NCBI GenBank assembly: GCA_964473155.1
Contig: CAYYNT010000050.1
Location: 1-33,876, forward strand
DNA: 33,876 nt
Origin: JAJFUG01 sp964473155
Lineage (GTDB): Bacteria > Gemmatimonadota > Glassbacteria > GWA2-58-10
Direction of reading: 5' to 3'
Shown: positions 14,725 through 21,979 of the stretch, piece by piece
Layout: each line of letters opens with the position of its first letter
How positions within the stretch are numbered: the stretch's first letter is position 1
Notes under the pieces: model-generated
Database searches by the model: none
What the model saw: only the letters and a program-made list of their open reading frames with translations
What the model was told of the DNA's origin: nothing
Made by a program: the position numbers and the translations under genes

Positions 14725-16812
14725 ATGAGATATTCAAAAAAAATATTACGAATTTTATCTTGTATTCTGATTTTACAGGGAAGTTTATCTGTTACGCTAA
14801 TAGCCGCGAACATTCTTAAGCCAAGTTGTACACTCAATAAAAGATCTGTTAAACAGGAAGCGCGCTTGTGTTACGGCGATCCAGGCTGGGTCCGCAAAAT
14901 GAATCAGCGTAAGCTTCAAAAGCTGAAAACCGCCCTTAGTCAAGAAATAAAACTGATATTTACAAACCAAGATGATTTTTACCTTCCAGTACTTCTTGGA
15001 AATTTTAAAGATGTGCCTGGAAGTTATTCTTCAAAACAGTTTCAAAATATTTTATTCGAAATGGATTCAAAAAACACGGTGGCTGGATATTTAAAAGAAA
15101 TTTCTTATAGACAGTTCGAACTCTCTGGAGATGTTTTCGGTTGGTTTGAAGTTGATAATAGAAATAAATACTATCCGAGCAGTGGTCAAGATATCAACGT
15201 AATCTTGGAAAAGATAACAGAATTAGTGGTTGATGTTGTGACTGTTGCGGACAAAAGTGTGGATTTCAGAAAATATGATAATGATGGTACAGACGGCGTT
15301 CCAAGTTCAAGAGATGATGATGGTTATGTAGATGCAGTGCTAATATTTATTCCGGGGATGAAAGAAACCTTTAATATACCAGCATTACAGGGTAGCCTTA
15401 GAGATCACGAGTATTCCACGAATGATCTATCAGTTAACGGATCCCCTTTGAAAATCAAAACATATATTCTTGCGGATGAGTCGTGGCAATACTCAGACTC
15501 AATTGGAATTAATAAAATAAGTATTATTTGCCACGAATTTTTACACGTGCTTGGTCTGCCTGATCTTTATGATTATTCTGGCCATTCAATGGGTCTTGGC
15601 AATTGGTGTTTAATGGCTGAAGGAGCTAATATAGACGGTTTGAAGCCACCACATATTTCTTCTTGGTGCAAAATACAGTTGGGCTGGGTTGTCCCTTCGA
15701 TAATACTCAATAACCAGACAATATCAATCAAACCATTGGAAAACGGCCCAGAAGCTTATTTGATCTGGGAGGATGGGTACCAATTCAGCCGATATTTTTT
15801 GCTTGAAAATCGACAAAAGACCAGTTCAGATGAAAACTTGCCCGGTTCTGGATTGCTTATTTACCATGTGGATGAAAATCAAAGATTTGGAAAGGTGCTT
15901 TTTGGGCGAGGAGATGTAAATAACAACCTTCACCATAAACTCGTAGATATAGAAGAGGCGGATGGCAGGGATGATCTCGATCATAATAGAAATGCTGGGG
16001 ATGCTGGTGATCCATTTCCCGGTAGCACCGCTAATATATTATTTAATAACAATTCATACCCAAATAGTAAGGGATACGATGGTAATTCTACCGGAATAGA
16101 AATAAATAACATCAGATACTCAGAAGGTACTAACATAGGCGCGGATGTAGTTGTTCGTCAACCGATTGGATACGTAGTATCTTATGATCCAAATGGACTT
16201 ACCGGTTTTGGCTGGTCTTCGGAAACGCCAAATGACACGGCATGGGGAGGAGTTTTGTTCAAAACAAGCGCTGCCGGGCTGCTGACTGCTGTCGATTTGG
16301 GACTGATGTATGATGTAACTGATTTTCAAATCAAGATATATTCCCATGTAACCGATTCTATCCCTGGAACATTAATATATTCGATTCCCGGTGGGCCAAC
16401 TCCTGCCGGTTGGCACACTATTGAGTTGAATAACTCAAATCTTTGGTTTCCTGTGAATCAGGAGTTCTTTATAGCTTACAAAACTAATAGCTGGATTACC
16501 GTAGATAACTATTCTGATTATACTGGAAGGTCGTATTATTCTGACGATGGCAAAGCTTTTATTCAATTGCCCAGCCAGGAATATGGTAATTTCAACCTTC
16601 GTGCCCGTATACGAACTGAAAACCGGGTCCCGTGCGATTTTAATGCCGATGGTGATATTAACATTTCAGATGTTATAGCACTTCTTAAGTTTATACGAGT
16701 AAATCCAGGAAATCTTTCTGCCGATTTCGACCAAAACGGTAAAGTTAATCTATTTGACGTGTTAACCATGCTGACTCATTTAAAAAGCGGGAATTGTTCG
16801 GATTCAAAGTAG
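14725..16812 (+). CDS. Secreted M6-family (immune inhibitor A-like) metalloprotease with dockerin-like C-terminus
   Basis: This is a 695-residue secreted protein. A signal peptide (hydrophobic about 9-27) is followed by the M6 region with the zinc motif HEFLHVLGLPD at 270-280 and the downstream GLGNWCLMA segment (about 290-298) typical of M6. ENRQK...LPGSGLLIYHVDE (about 372-392) matches the conserved M6 core. A beta-sandwich-like module (about 478-625) with GFGWSSETPNDTAWGG comes next. The C-terminus (about 637-690) has two calcium-loop repeats, FNADGDINISDV and FDQNGKVNLFDV, as in type I dockerins. It probably degrades extracellular protein and is anchored or assembled through the dockerin. 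The gene is AT-rich, has only a weak upstream TGAGG, and carries an A8 run at codons 4-7. Confidence 0.85.
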   Translation: MRYSKKILRILSCILILQGSLSVTLIAANILKPSCTLNKRSVKQEARLCYGDPGWVRKMNQRKLQKLKTALSQEIKLIFTNQDDFYLPVLLGNFKDVPGSYSSKQFQNILFEMDSKNTVAGYLKEISYRQFELSGDVFGWFEVDNRNKYYPSSGQDINVILEKITELVVDVVTVADKSVDFRKYDNDGTDGVPSSRDDDGYVDAVLIFIPGMKETFNIPALQGSLRDHEYSTNDLSVNGSPLKIKTYILADESWQYSDSIGINKISIICHEFLHVLGLPDLYDYSGHSMGLGNWCLMAEGANIDGLKPPHISSWCKIQLGWVVPSIILNNQTISIKPLENGPEAYLIWEDGYQFSRYFLLENRQKTSSDENLPGSGLLIYHVDENQRFGKVLFGRGDVNNNLHHKLVDIEEADGRDDLDHNRNAGDAGDPFPGSTANILFNNNSYPNSKGYDGNSTGIEINNIRYSEGTNIGADVVVRQPIGYVVSYDPNGLTGFGWSSETPNDTAWGGVLFKTSAAGLLTAVDLGLMYDVTDFQIKIYSHVTDSIPGTLIYSIPGGPTPAGWHTIELNNSNLWFPVNQEFFIAYKTNSWITVDNYSDYTGRSYYSDDGKAFIQLPSQEYGNFNLRARIRTENRVPCDFNADGDINISDVIALLKFIRVNPGNLSADFDQNGKVNLFDVLTMLTHLKSGNCSDSK

Positions 16813-16936
16813 AAAGTAGGAGTTGCTATCTGTCCATTTGGTCATATACACCTTCGGAACTCCCTGATCCGGCTGGCGGCAAGCTTCATCGTTTTTCGGC
16901 CAGCCAGTGTTTGGCGTCCGGGCTGGCGCGCCGTTT

Positions 16937-17788
16937 CTAATCCCGGTGCGTTCTTCGCCGCAGGCCGATGTCCCCGGCCAGGCTGCGGATCGCCATGCGC
17001 AGACTTATCTCCAAGGCTGAGTTCCGGGAGTAGTCGGCCGGGACGAGGTTGCTCACCCGGTTGTCCTCGATAAAGCCCCAAGCGCGCCGCCATTTCTCCT
17101 CACGCTTCGGGTCGTACACCCCTATCGCAACGCCGTTTTGCTTGCGGATCAGCGAGAAGCACGGGATGTCGGTGTAGCCATCGCCCACGTAGATCATCTG
17201 GTTCATCGGGATGCGCATATCCTCGCGGTTCACCCGGCGGTTCACCGCGAACGGCTGGCTGTCGTACTCCGGCCCGGCCAGGCCTTTCGAGATCTGGAAC
17301 AGGTAGCGGGTCTTGTCGGTGAAGCTGATCACGTTCTTCGGGAAAAGAATCTCGCCGCTTTCCGGGTGGCATAGGAAATCGCAGGACCAGATACGGGTGA
17401 AATGACGGCTTATCTTGGTGTTGACCAGTATCTCGCGGATACCGCTGGAAATGATATAGAATTCCAGCCGTATCTCCGGGTTCTCGGCCCTGGCGAAAGC
17501 AGTCAGCTTGTCGAATATCCGTGTGACCCCGTCGTACAGGCGTATACTCCGCCCGTACTCGGCCAGGCGCTCGCGGGTGATCCTCTCTCCAGCCGGGCGG
17601 GCTTTCGAGGCCTCGATCATCGCGTACAGGTAGGCCGGGATCGGGTCCCAGCCCACCTCGAGCAGGGGATCGACTTTATCGCGCCAGAACGCGGGCGGGT
17701 CCTCGCCCCACCATTCGAGGAAACCCCAGGTGCTGTCCGGGGCCAGCGTATCATCGAAATCGAACACCACTCCGATCAGGTCGTGCAT
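16937..17788 (-). CDS. HAD-superfamily phosphatase
   Basis: The 283-residue cytoplasmic protein carries all HAD motifs. Motif I is FDFDDTLAPDS with catalytic Asp10 and Asp12. Motif II is YIISSGIREIL (Ser near 118). A motif III lysine lies in the following segment, and motif IV is YVGDGYTDIPC with acidic residues near 205-209. The long insert after motif I (about 30-90) is an alpha-helical C1-type cap. Substrates are small phosphate esters; which one cannot be read here. The ATG at 17788 is preferred over a GTG three codons upstream because GGGAG lies eight bases before it. The gene ends with TAG, and the same frame stays open for 16 more codons to a TGA at 16886. Confidence 0.85.
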   Translation of the reverse strand: MHDLIGVVFDFDDTLAPDSTWGFLEWWGEDPPAFWRDKVDPLLEVGWDPIPAYLYAMIEASKARPAGERITRERLAEYGRSIRLYDGVTRIFDKLTAFARAENPEIRLEFYIISSGIREILVNTKISRHFTRIWSCDFLCHPESGEILFPKNVISFTDKTRYLFQISKGLAGPEYDSQPFAVNRRVNREDMRIPMNQMIYVGDGYTDIPCFSLIRKQNGVAIGVYDPKREEKWRRAWGFIEDNRVSNLVPADYSRNSALEISLRMAIRSLAGDIGLRRRTHRD

Positions 17789-17910
17789 GCTTGCCACTCC
17801 CTTTCAGACGAATTTTACACCCTGCCTTTATTTCCTTTACCCGGAATACGAGCCGGTTTCCGGGTGTCACGTGCTGAACGAGGCCTGCTCCGTAATCCAA
17901 AAGACCGGAT

Positions 17911-17930
17911 GGGCACGGCATGTCGTGCCC
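17911..17930. repeat. Diverged palindromic repeat (REP-like)
   Basis: GGGCACGGCA is followed by TGTCGTGCCC, its reverse complement except for one base. It shares GGGCACGG...CGTGCCC with the 28-bp family but lacks the GTAG end. The run GATTTTT after it could also make it a plus-strand terminator, though no gene precedes it on that strand. Confidence 0.5.
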
Positions 17931-18255
17931 GATTTTTAAGGATTTAATCCCCCTCATCACCGGCCTCGGCCAGTTAAGGAAATTGCATCACGGGATCGAA
18001 AGGCCGTGGTGTTCATGTCCTTTTTCGGCTTGTGGAAAAGGACCAAAAGACGCTTTGGGGCCGTAAACTCGCTCTGGCTTTGAATCATGTTCAACCTTTG
18101 GTGCGCATGCAGCATCTTCACGCTGCCCGCGTTGCAGGGCGACGCTGGCGCTGAATGCCCGCCCGGCCGCGGAGGTTTTTCAGGCTTGAGCGTGCCCGTA
18201 GCCATTAATCCGCTTCTTTTACTCGGCTCGGACATACGGCCCCGGACGGCCCTGA

Positions 18256-18280
18256 GCGGGCCGCTTTAAAAAAGGCCCGC
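18256..18280. repeat. Inverted repeat in intergenic region
   Basis: GCGGGCC (18256-18262) and GGCCCGC (18274-18280) pair perfectly around an A-rich loop. No gene ends nearby, so a terminator role is unlikely. Confidence 0.4.
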
Positions 18281-18333
18281 AAACATAAGGCCGGAGAGCC
18301 GAAAAAAGTCTGTTTTTTCCTGAACCATTCGGC

Positions 18334-18360
18334 GTAGGGTCACGGTGCACCGTGACCTTA
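18334..18360. repeat. Palindromic repeat, GGTGCACC-core variant, one end eroded
   Basis: It begins GTAGGGTCACGGTG and continues with the reverse complement CACCGTGACC, then TTA instead of CTAC. It is the same variant as the intact copy at 29424-29451, with the right end changed. The core GGTGCACC is intact. Confidence 0.75.
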
Positions 18361-18413
18361 AAGCCTTTTTCGATCCTCCCTGCAACATCTTTACCGGACA
18401 AAGCTGCCCTCAT

Positions 18414-18444
18414 CCCCACTTTTCAAGGGGGGAGGAACGGCCGC
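18414..18444. repeat. C-run/G-run hairpin repeat with GAACGGCCGC tail
   Basis: CCCCACTT pairs with AAGGGGGG with one A-G mismatch. The tail GAACGGCCGC (18435-18444) is identical to that after the hairpin at 29516. The shared tail shows that both belong to one repeat family. Confidence 0.6.
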
Positions 18445-18482
18445 TTTGTGTTCTTTGCCCAAACGGACCGCAAGGGGAATAT

Positions 18483-18509
18483 GTAGAGGCATTCATGAAT
18501 TGCCTCTAC
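18483..18509. repeat. Palindromic repeat, AT-core variant, one base deleted
   Basis: GTAGAGGCA and the right arm TTGCCTCTAC flank an ATTCATGAAT-like core. Restoring one A in the left arm gives a perfect 28-bp palindrome of the same length and end sequences (GTAG...CTAC) as the GC-rich variants. Confidence 0.6.
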
Positions 18510-18534
18510 GGTGGGCCGTCTTCATTGTCTGGTA

Positions 18535-20574
18535 TCAGCCCTGCTCCAGAAGGCGCAGGAAATCGCCCTCGTCCAGGATTTTCACCCCCAGCTCGCGCGC
18601 CTTGTCCAGCTTGGAGCCGGGCTCCGCCCCCAGAACGAGGTAATCGGTTTTCGCGCTGACCGAGCCGCTCACCGCGCCGCCTGACGCCTTGATCCGGGCC
18701 TCGGCCTCGGAGCGTGAAAACGAGGAGAGTGTCCCGGTGATAACAAATTTCTTCCCGCTCAGGCTCCCAGTGGCGGGGGCTTTCTCAGTCCCGGTCAGGG
18801 CTGTGCGCAGGCCGGCCTCCCGGAGACGCCGGAGCTGCGACCGGTTTTTCTCCTCGGCGAAAAAGGCGCTCAACGAGGCGGCGATTACCGGGCCGATCCC
18901 CTCCACGGCGGCGAACTCCTCCTCCGCGCGGTCCTGCATCGCCTCGAGCGAGCCGAAATGCGCGAGCAGAATCTCGGCCACCGTGGCCCCCACGTGACGG
19001 ATACCCAGGGCGAACAGCAGCCGCGCCGGGTGGCGGGTCCGGGAAGATTCGATCTCGCGGACCACGTTCGAGGCGCTCTTTTCCCCCATGCGCTCCAGAG
19101 CGGCCAGGTCCGATGCTTTCAAGCCGTACAGGTCGGCCACCTCGCGCACCAGGCCGGAGGCGGTCAACTGCTCGATCAGCGCCGGTCCCAGGCCCTGGAT
19201 GTCCATCGCCTCGCGGCTGCAGAAATGCTCGATGCGCTGACGGATCTGCGCCGGGCAGGAAAGGTTGGTGCAGCGCCGCACGGCCTCATCCTCCGGTTTG
19301 ACCGCCACGGCCCCGCAGACCGGGCAGGTCTCGGGCGGCGTCCAGGGCGCGCACTCCGGACCGCGGGCCTTGAGGTCCACCGCGACCACCTGCGGGATTA
19401 TCTCGCCGGCTTTTTCGATCCAGACCCAGTCGCCCACGCGGATGTCCTTGCGCGCCACCTCCTCCTCGTTGTGCAGGCTGGCGTTGGACACAGTGGTCCC
19501 GGCCAGGAACACCGGCTCCAGGCGCGCTGTCGGGGTGAGCGCCCCGGTGCGCCCCACCTGCACGTCGATCGCGATCAGTCGGGTGCGGGCCTGCTCGGCC
19601 TCGAATTTGTAAGCCATGGCCCAGCGCGGGTGCTTGGCGGTGAACCCCAGCCTTTCGCGGCCGGCCAGGCTGTCCAGTTTCAGCACCACCCCGTCGATAT
19701 TGTAACCCAGTGAAGCGCGGCGGGCGTCCCACTCACGGCAGTATTCCAGCACGGCCTCGATTCCCTCGCAGAGCCGCCAGTGCGGGTTGACCGGCAGGCC
19801 CAGGCTTTTCAGGTATTCCAGCACCTGGCCGTGGCGCTCGAAGCGCCGGTTGTCTGCCGCATTTCCGGTCAGGACAAGCTGGTAAAGGAAGATTCGCAGA
19901 GGGCGTTTTGCCGTGATAGACGGGTCCAGAAGGCGCAGGCTCCCTGCCGCGGCGTTGCGCGGGTTGGCGAACGGCGGCTCCCCGGCCTCGATACGCTGGA
20001 GGTTGGCCGCTTCCAGTCCGGCGCGGGTCATGTAGACCTCGCCGCGCACCTCGATTACTCGAGGCAGAGTTTCCCCGGATGCTGGCGGCCTCAATGACAG
20101 AGGCAGGCTTTTCACTGTGCGCAGGTTGGCGCTGACATCCTCGCCCGTGCGGCCGTCCCCGCGCGTCGCCCCCTGCACGAAAACGCCATCCTCGTAACGA
20201 AGGCTCACTCCCAGGCCGTCCAACTTGAGTTCGGCCACGTAGACCCGGGGCGTGTCCTCGCCCAGGCCGCGTGCCACCCTGCGGTCGAACTCGCGCAGGT
20301 CGTCCTCGCTGTACGAGTTGTCCAGGCTGAGCATCGGCGCGCTGTGCGCCACCTGGCTGAACCCTTCGCGCGCCTGGCCGCCCACCCGGCGCGTGGGGCT
20401 GTCCGGCGAGGCCAGCTCGGGATGTTCTTTCTCCAGGTGTTCCAGCTCTTTGTAGAGGGTGTCGTACTCGAAATCCGTCACCAGCGGATCATCCAGCACG
20501 TAATAATGGTATTCGTACAGGTTGAGCCGCTCGCGCAGCCAGGCCGCCCTGTCGCGGGGATTCGTGTTCTCCAT
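18535..20574 (-). CDS. ligA: NAD-dependent DNA ligase
   Basis: The protein has 679 residues from the chosen ATG, the usual LigA length. The N-terminal Ia domain contains YEYHYYVLDDPLVTDFEYD, which binds NAD. The adenylation motif AELKLDG places the catalytic lysine at 117. The OB fold and the zinc finger (CPVCGAV...CTNLSC) follow, then helix-hairpin-helix repeats and a C-terminal BRCT domain (GKKFVITGTLSSFSRSEAE). It seals nicks in replication and repair. An ATG 21 codons upstream exists, but GGAGG five bases before the internal ATG and the position of the conserved N-terminus favour 20574. The DUF481 gene lies 127 bases upstream on the same strand and may share its transcript. Confidence 0.97.
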   Translation of the reverse strand: MENTNPRDRAAWLRERLNLYEYHYYVLDDPLVTDFEYDTLYKELEHLEKEHPELASPDSPTRRVGGQAREGFSQVAHSAPMLSLDNSYSEDDLREFDRRVARGLGEDTPRVYVAELKLDGLGVSLRYEDGVFVQGATRGDGRTGEDVSANLRTVKSLPLSLRPPASGETLPRVIEVRGEVYMTRAGLEAANLQRIEAGEPPFANPRNAAAGSLRLLDPSITAKRPLRIFLYQLVLTGNAADNRRFERHGQVLEYLKSLGLPVNPHWRLCEGIEAVLEYCREWDARRASLGYNIDGVVLKLDSLAGRERLGFTAKHPRWAMAYKFEAEQARTRLIAIDVQVGRTGALTPTARLEPVFLAGTTVSNASLHNEEEVARKDIRVGDWVWIEKAGEIIPQVVAVDLKARGPECAPWTPPETCPVCGAVAVKPEDEAVRRCTNLSCPAQIRQRIEHFCSREAMDIQGLGPALIEQLTASGLVREVADLYGLKASDLAALERMGEKSASNVVREIESSRTRHPARLLFALGIRHVGATVAEILLAHFGSLEAMQDRAEEEFAAVEGIGPVIAASLSAFFAEEKNRSQLRRLREAGLRTALTGTEKAPATGSLSGKKFVITGTLSSFSRSEAEARIKASGGAVSGSVSAKTDYLVLGAEPGSKLDKARELGVKILDEGDFLRLLEQG

Positions 20575-20701
20575 TCCGTCCTCCGGCCGGTCCGCGCCTG
20601 GACCGGCTGTCCGGAACTGCCCGTTAAACGTCGTCATCGCTCATCGCCGTTGAAAACTGACACCGTCCGCACCGGATGTCAACTGCGCCCGGGGTTTCCT
20701 G

Positions 20702-21601
20702 TCACCAGATGCTGTAGTTGACCGCGGTGTAGAACATCCAGTCGCTGCGCTTGTAGACCGGGTCGTGCAGCGGGGGACGGCTGTTGTACTTGCCCTCCAG
20801 GTTGACCTTGAGACTGAACGAGGAGGTCAGCTCGTTGTTCAGCGAGAGGTTGAAATTCAGCAGATAGGCCTCGGCCTTGTCGAATCGCGGCTTGTAGGTG
20901 AGGCTCTGTTCCAGCCGCGTGCGGGAGTTGAAACGCACTTTCAGCTCCTGGATGCCCAGGTAGTGGCCGCGGGTCGAGCGTTTCTGACCGCTGATATACT
21001 CCGTGATCGGGTTGGCGCCCAGGTTGAGGTTCAGGTTCACTTTACCGCCGTTCAGCAGCACGAAACCTGCGCCAAGGCCGGGAGCCACGCGCAGGTCCAG
21101 TCCGGCCTCGCGGTTGTGGTCCAGGTCCAGGGAGGTGAAATAGAAGAACCGCTCGTTTTGCTCAAGCTCGAATTTCGATTTCAGCGCCGCCTTGCGTGTT
21201 TTCCTTCCGCTGTCAATCGAGGCGCTGGTCGAGGTGGCCTCGTTGTTGAAACGTGTGCGCTCGCCGGTGCGCGACAGGTTCAGGCCGGAGACGAACGTGG
21301 TCTGACGGCTGTTGCCGCGGTTGAGAGTGTAGCCCAGCCCGAGGCCCATCTCCCAGGGATTTTTCTCAGGCGCGGCAGCGGCTGGAGGCGGCGGCGCCGC
21401 GGGGGCCGGAGCGGCCAGACGGGCGGTCAGGGAATCCACGGCGCGGGCGAGTGAATCCGCCCGCAGCGAAAGAGAGTCCAAGGCCGCGCGAAGACTGTCC
21501 GGGGAGGCTGTCGCCGGATCAGGCCGGGCGGACAGCGGAGTGAGAAAAGCCATAATATAGAATAAGATCAAAACAACGCTTGTGCGGATTGACCGAAGCA
21601 T
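20702..21601 (-). CDS. DUF481-family outer-membrane beta-barrel protein
   Basis: The protein has 299 residues from the chosen ATG. A signal peptide (about 1-27, ending LSARPD) is followed by a short coiled-coil or Ser/Leu/Asp heptad region (about 34-64) and a Pro/Ala linker. The remaining ~225 residues alternate polar and hydrophobic strands and end in an aromatic residue (NYSIW), the usual signal for BAM assembly. GLGLGYTLNRGNSRQT matches the start of DUF481 (YdiY-like) proteins. The function of the family is unclear; salt or stress induction is reported for some. AGAGAGGA precedes the ATG at 21601. A 14-bp perfect palindrome lies about 90 bases upstream. The gene is divergent from degP. Confidence 0.8.
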   Translation of the reverse strand: MLRSIRTSVVLILFYIMAFLTPLSARPDPATASPDSLRAALDSLSLRADSLARAVDSLTARLAAPAPAAPPPPAAAAPEKNPWEMGLGLGYTLNRGNSRQTTFVSGLNLSRTGERTRFNNEATSTSASIDSGRKTRKAALKSKFELEQNERFFYFTSLDLDHNREAGLDLRVAPGLGAGFVLLNGGKVNLNLNLGANPITEYISGQKRSTRGHYLGIQELKVRFNSRTRLEQSLTYKPRFDKAEAYLLNFNLSLNNELTSSFSLKVNLEGKYNSRPPLHDPVYKRSDWMFYTAVNYSIW

Positions 21602-21690
21602 GTTCCTCTCTCTTAAAGCCGGTCCGCCAAGGGCCGAATGGTTGAAGATTGACGATTTAACTGATCGCTCAGGCTGGAATTTCATATATT

Positions 21691-21704
21691 CTTTTCCGGA
21701 AAAG
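21691..21704. promoter_or_regulatory. 14-bp perfect palindrome, candidate operator
   Basis: CTTTTCCGGAAAAG is fully self-complementary with no loop, about 90 bases upstream of the DUF481 start. Its form suits a dimeric regulator site rather than a terminator. The binding protein is unknown. Confidence 0.35.
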
Positions 21705-21796
21705 GACCGTGACAGGACACGGGCAATGTAATCCCTCGTCCTGGAGACTTCTTATATTACTTCAGCGCCGTCCCGGCGGTCAACCCTGTTCCACTG

Positions 21797-21826
21797 TTGA
21801 TTGTTCTGCCTCAAATGAGGTATAAT
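21797..21826 (+). promoter_or_regulatory. Candidate sigma-70 promoter of degP with internal dyad
   Basis: TTGATT (21797-21802) and a perfect TATAAT (21821-21826) are separated by 18 bases. Inside the spacer CCTCA-AA-TGAGG (21809-21820) forms a dyad that abuts the -10 and could be an operator. The predicted start lies about 145 bases before the degP ATG. Confidence 0.5.
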
Positions 21827-21928
21827 TAATCGCCAATCCGGCATGATCCGGAAAAACAGCGGCGTTCCGGAACAGCCTGACCCCTGTGGATCAAGGACGG
21901 GCGGGGGTTTAAGCCGTTTGGCCGGGGC

Positions 21929-21944
21929 GGGTACGGGATTTGCC
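21929..21944 (+). promoter_or_regulatory. Candidate sigma-54 promoter of degP
   Basis: The element reads GGGTACGGGATTTGCC. The invariant GG (21930-21931) and GC (21942-21943) are separated by exactly 10 bases, and 9 of 12 informative positions match TGGCACG-N4-TTGCW. The predicted start is about 21955, some 25 bases before the ATG at 21980. A sigma-54 activator gene lies 3.7 kb downstream in the same locus. Confidence 0.45.
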
Positions 21945-21979
21945 TTTGACCTGTTAACAGTTCAAGAATCGAGGACTGA

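Larger units (their letters stand above)
17789..18534. other. Repeat-rich intergenic region
   Basis: About 745 bases lie between the phosphatase start and the DNA ligase stop. I see no convincing gene. The right part (18334-18509) holds two relatives of the 28-bp palindrome and one C-run/G-run hairpin. The left end holds a diverged palindrome (17911-17930) followed by a half hairpin repeat (ATTTAATCCCCCTC near 17942). The middle holds separate inverted repeats: GTCCTTTT/AAAAGGAC (18017-18043) and GCGGGCC/GGCCCGC (18256-18280). It looks like an accumulation zone for short palindromic elements. Confidence 0.7.
21602..21979. other. Divergent regulatory region between DUF481 and degP genes
   Basis: These 378 bases contain no gene I can support. 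They hold a 14-bp palindrome near the DUF481 side, a sigma-70-like promoter with a CCTCA/TGAGG dyad in its spacer, and a sigma-54-like element close to degP. Confidence 0.6.

Noticed and set aside
17911..17940. Hairpin followed by GATTTTT as a rho-independent terminator
   Set aside because: No plus-strand gene ends nearby, and its core matches the palindromic repeat family better.
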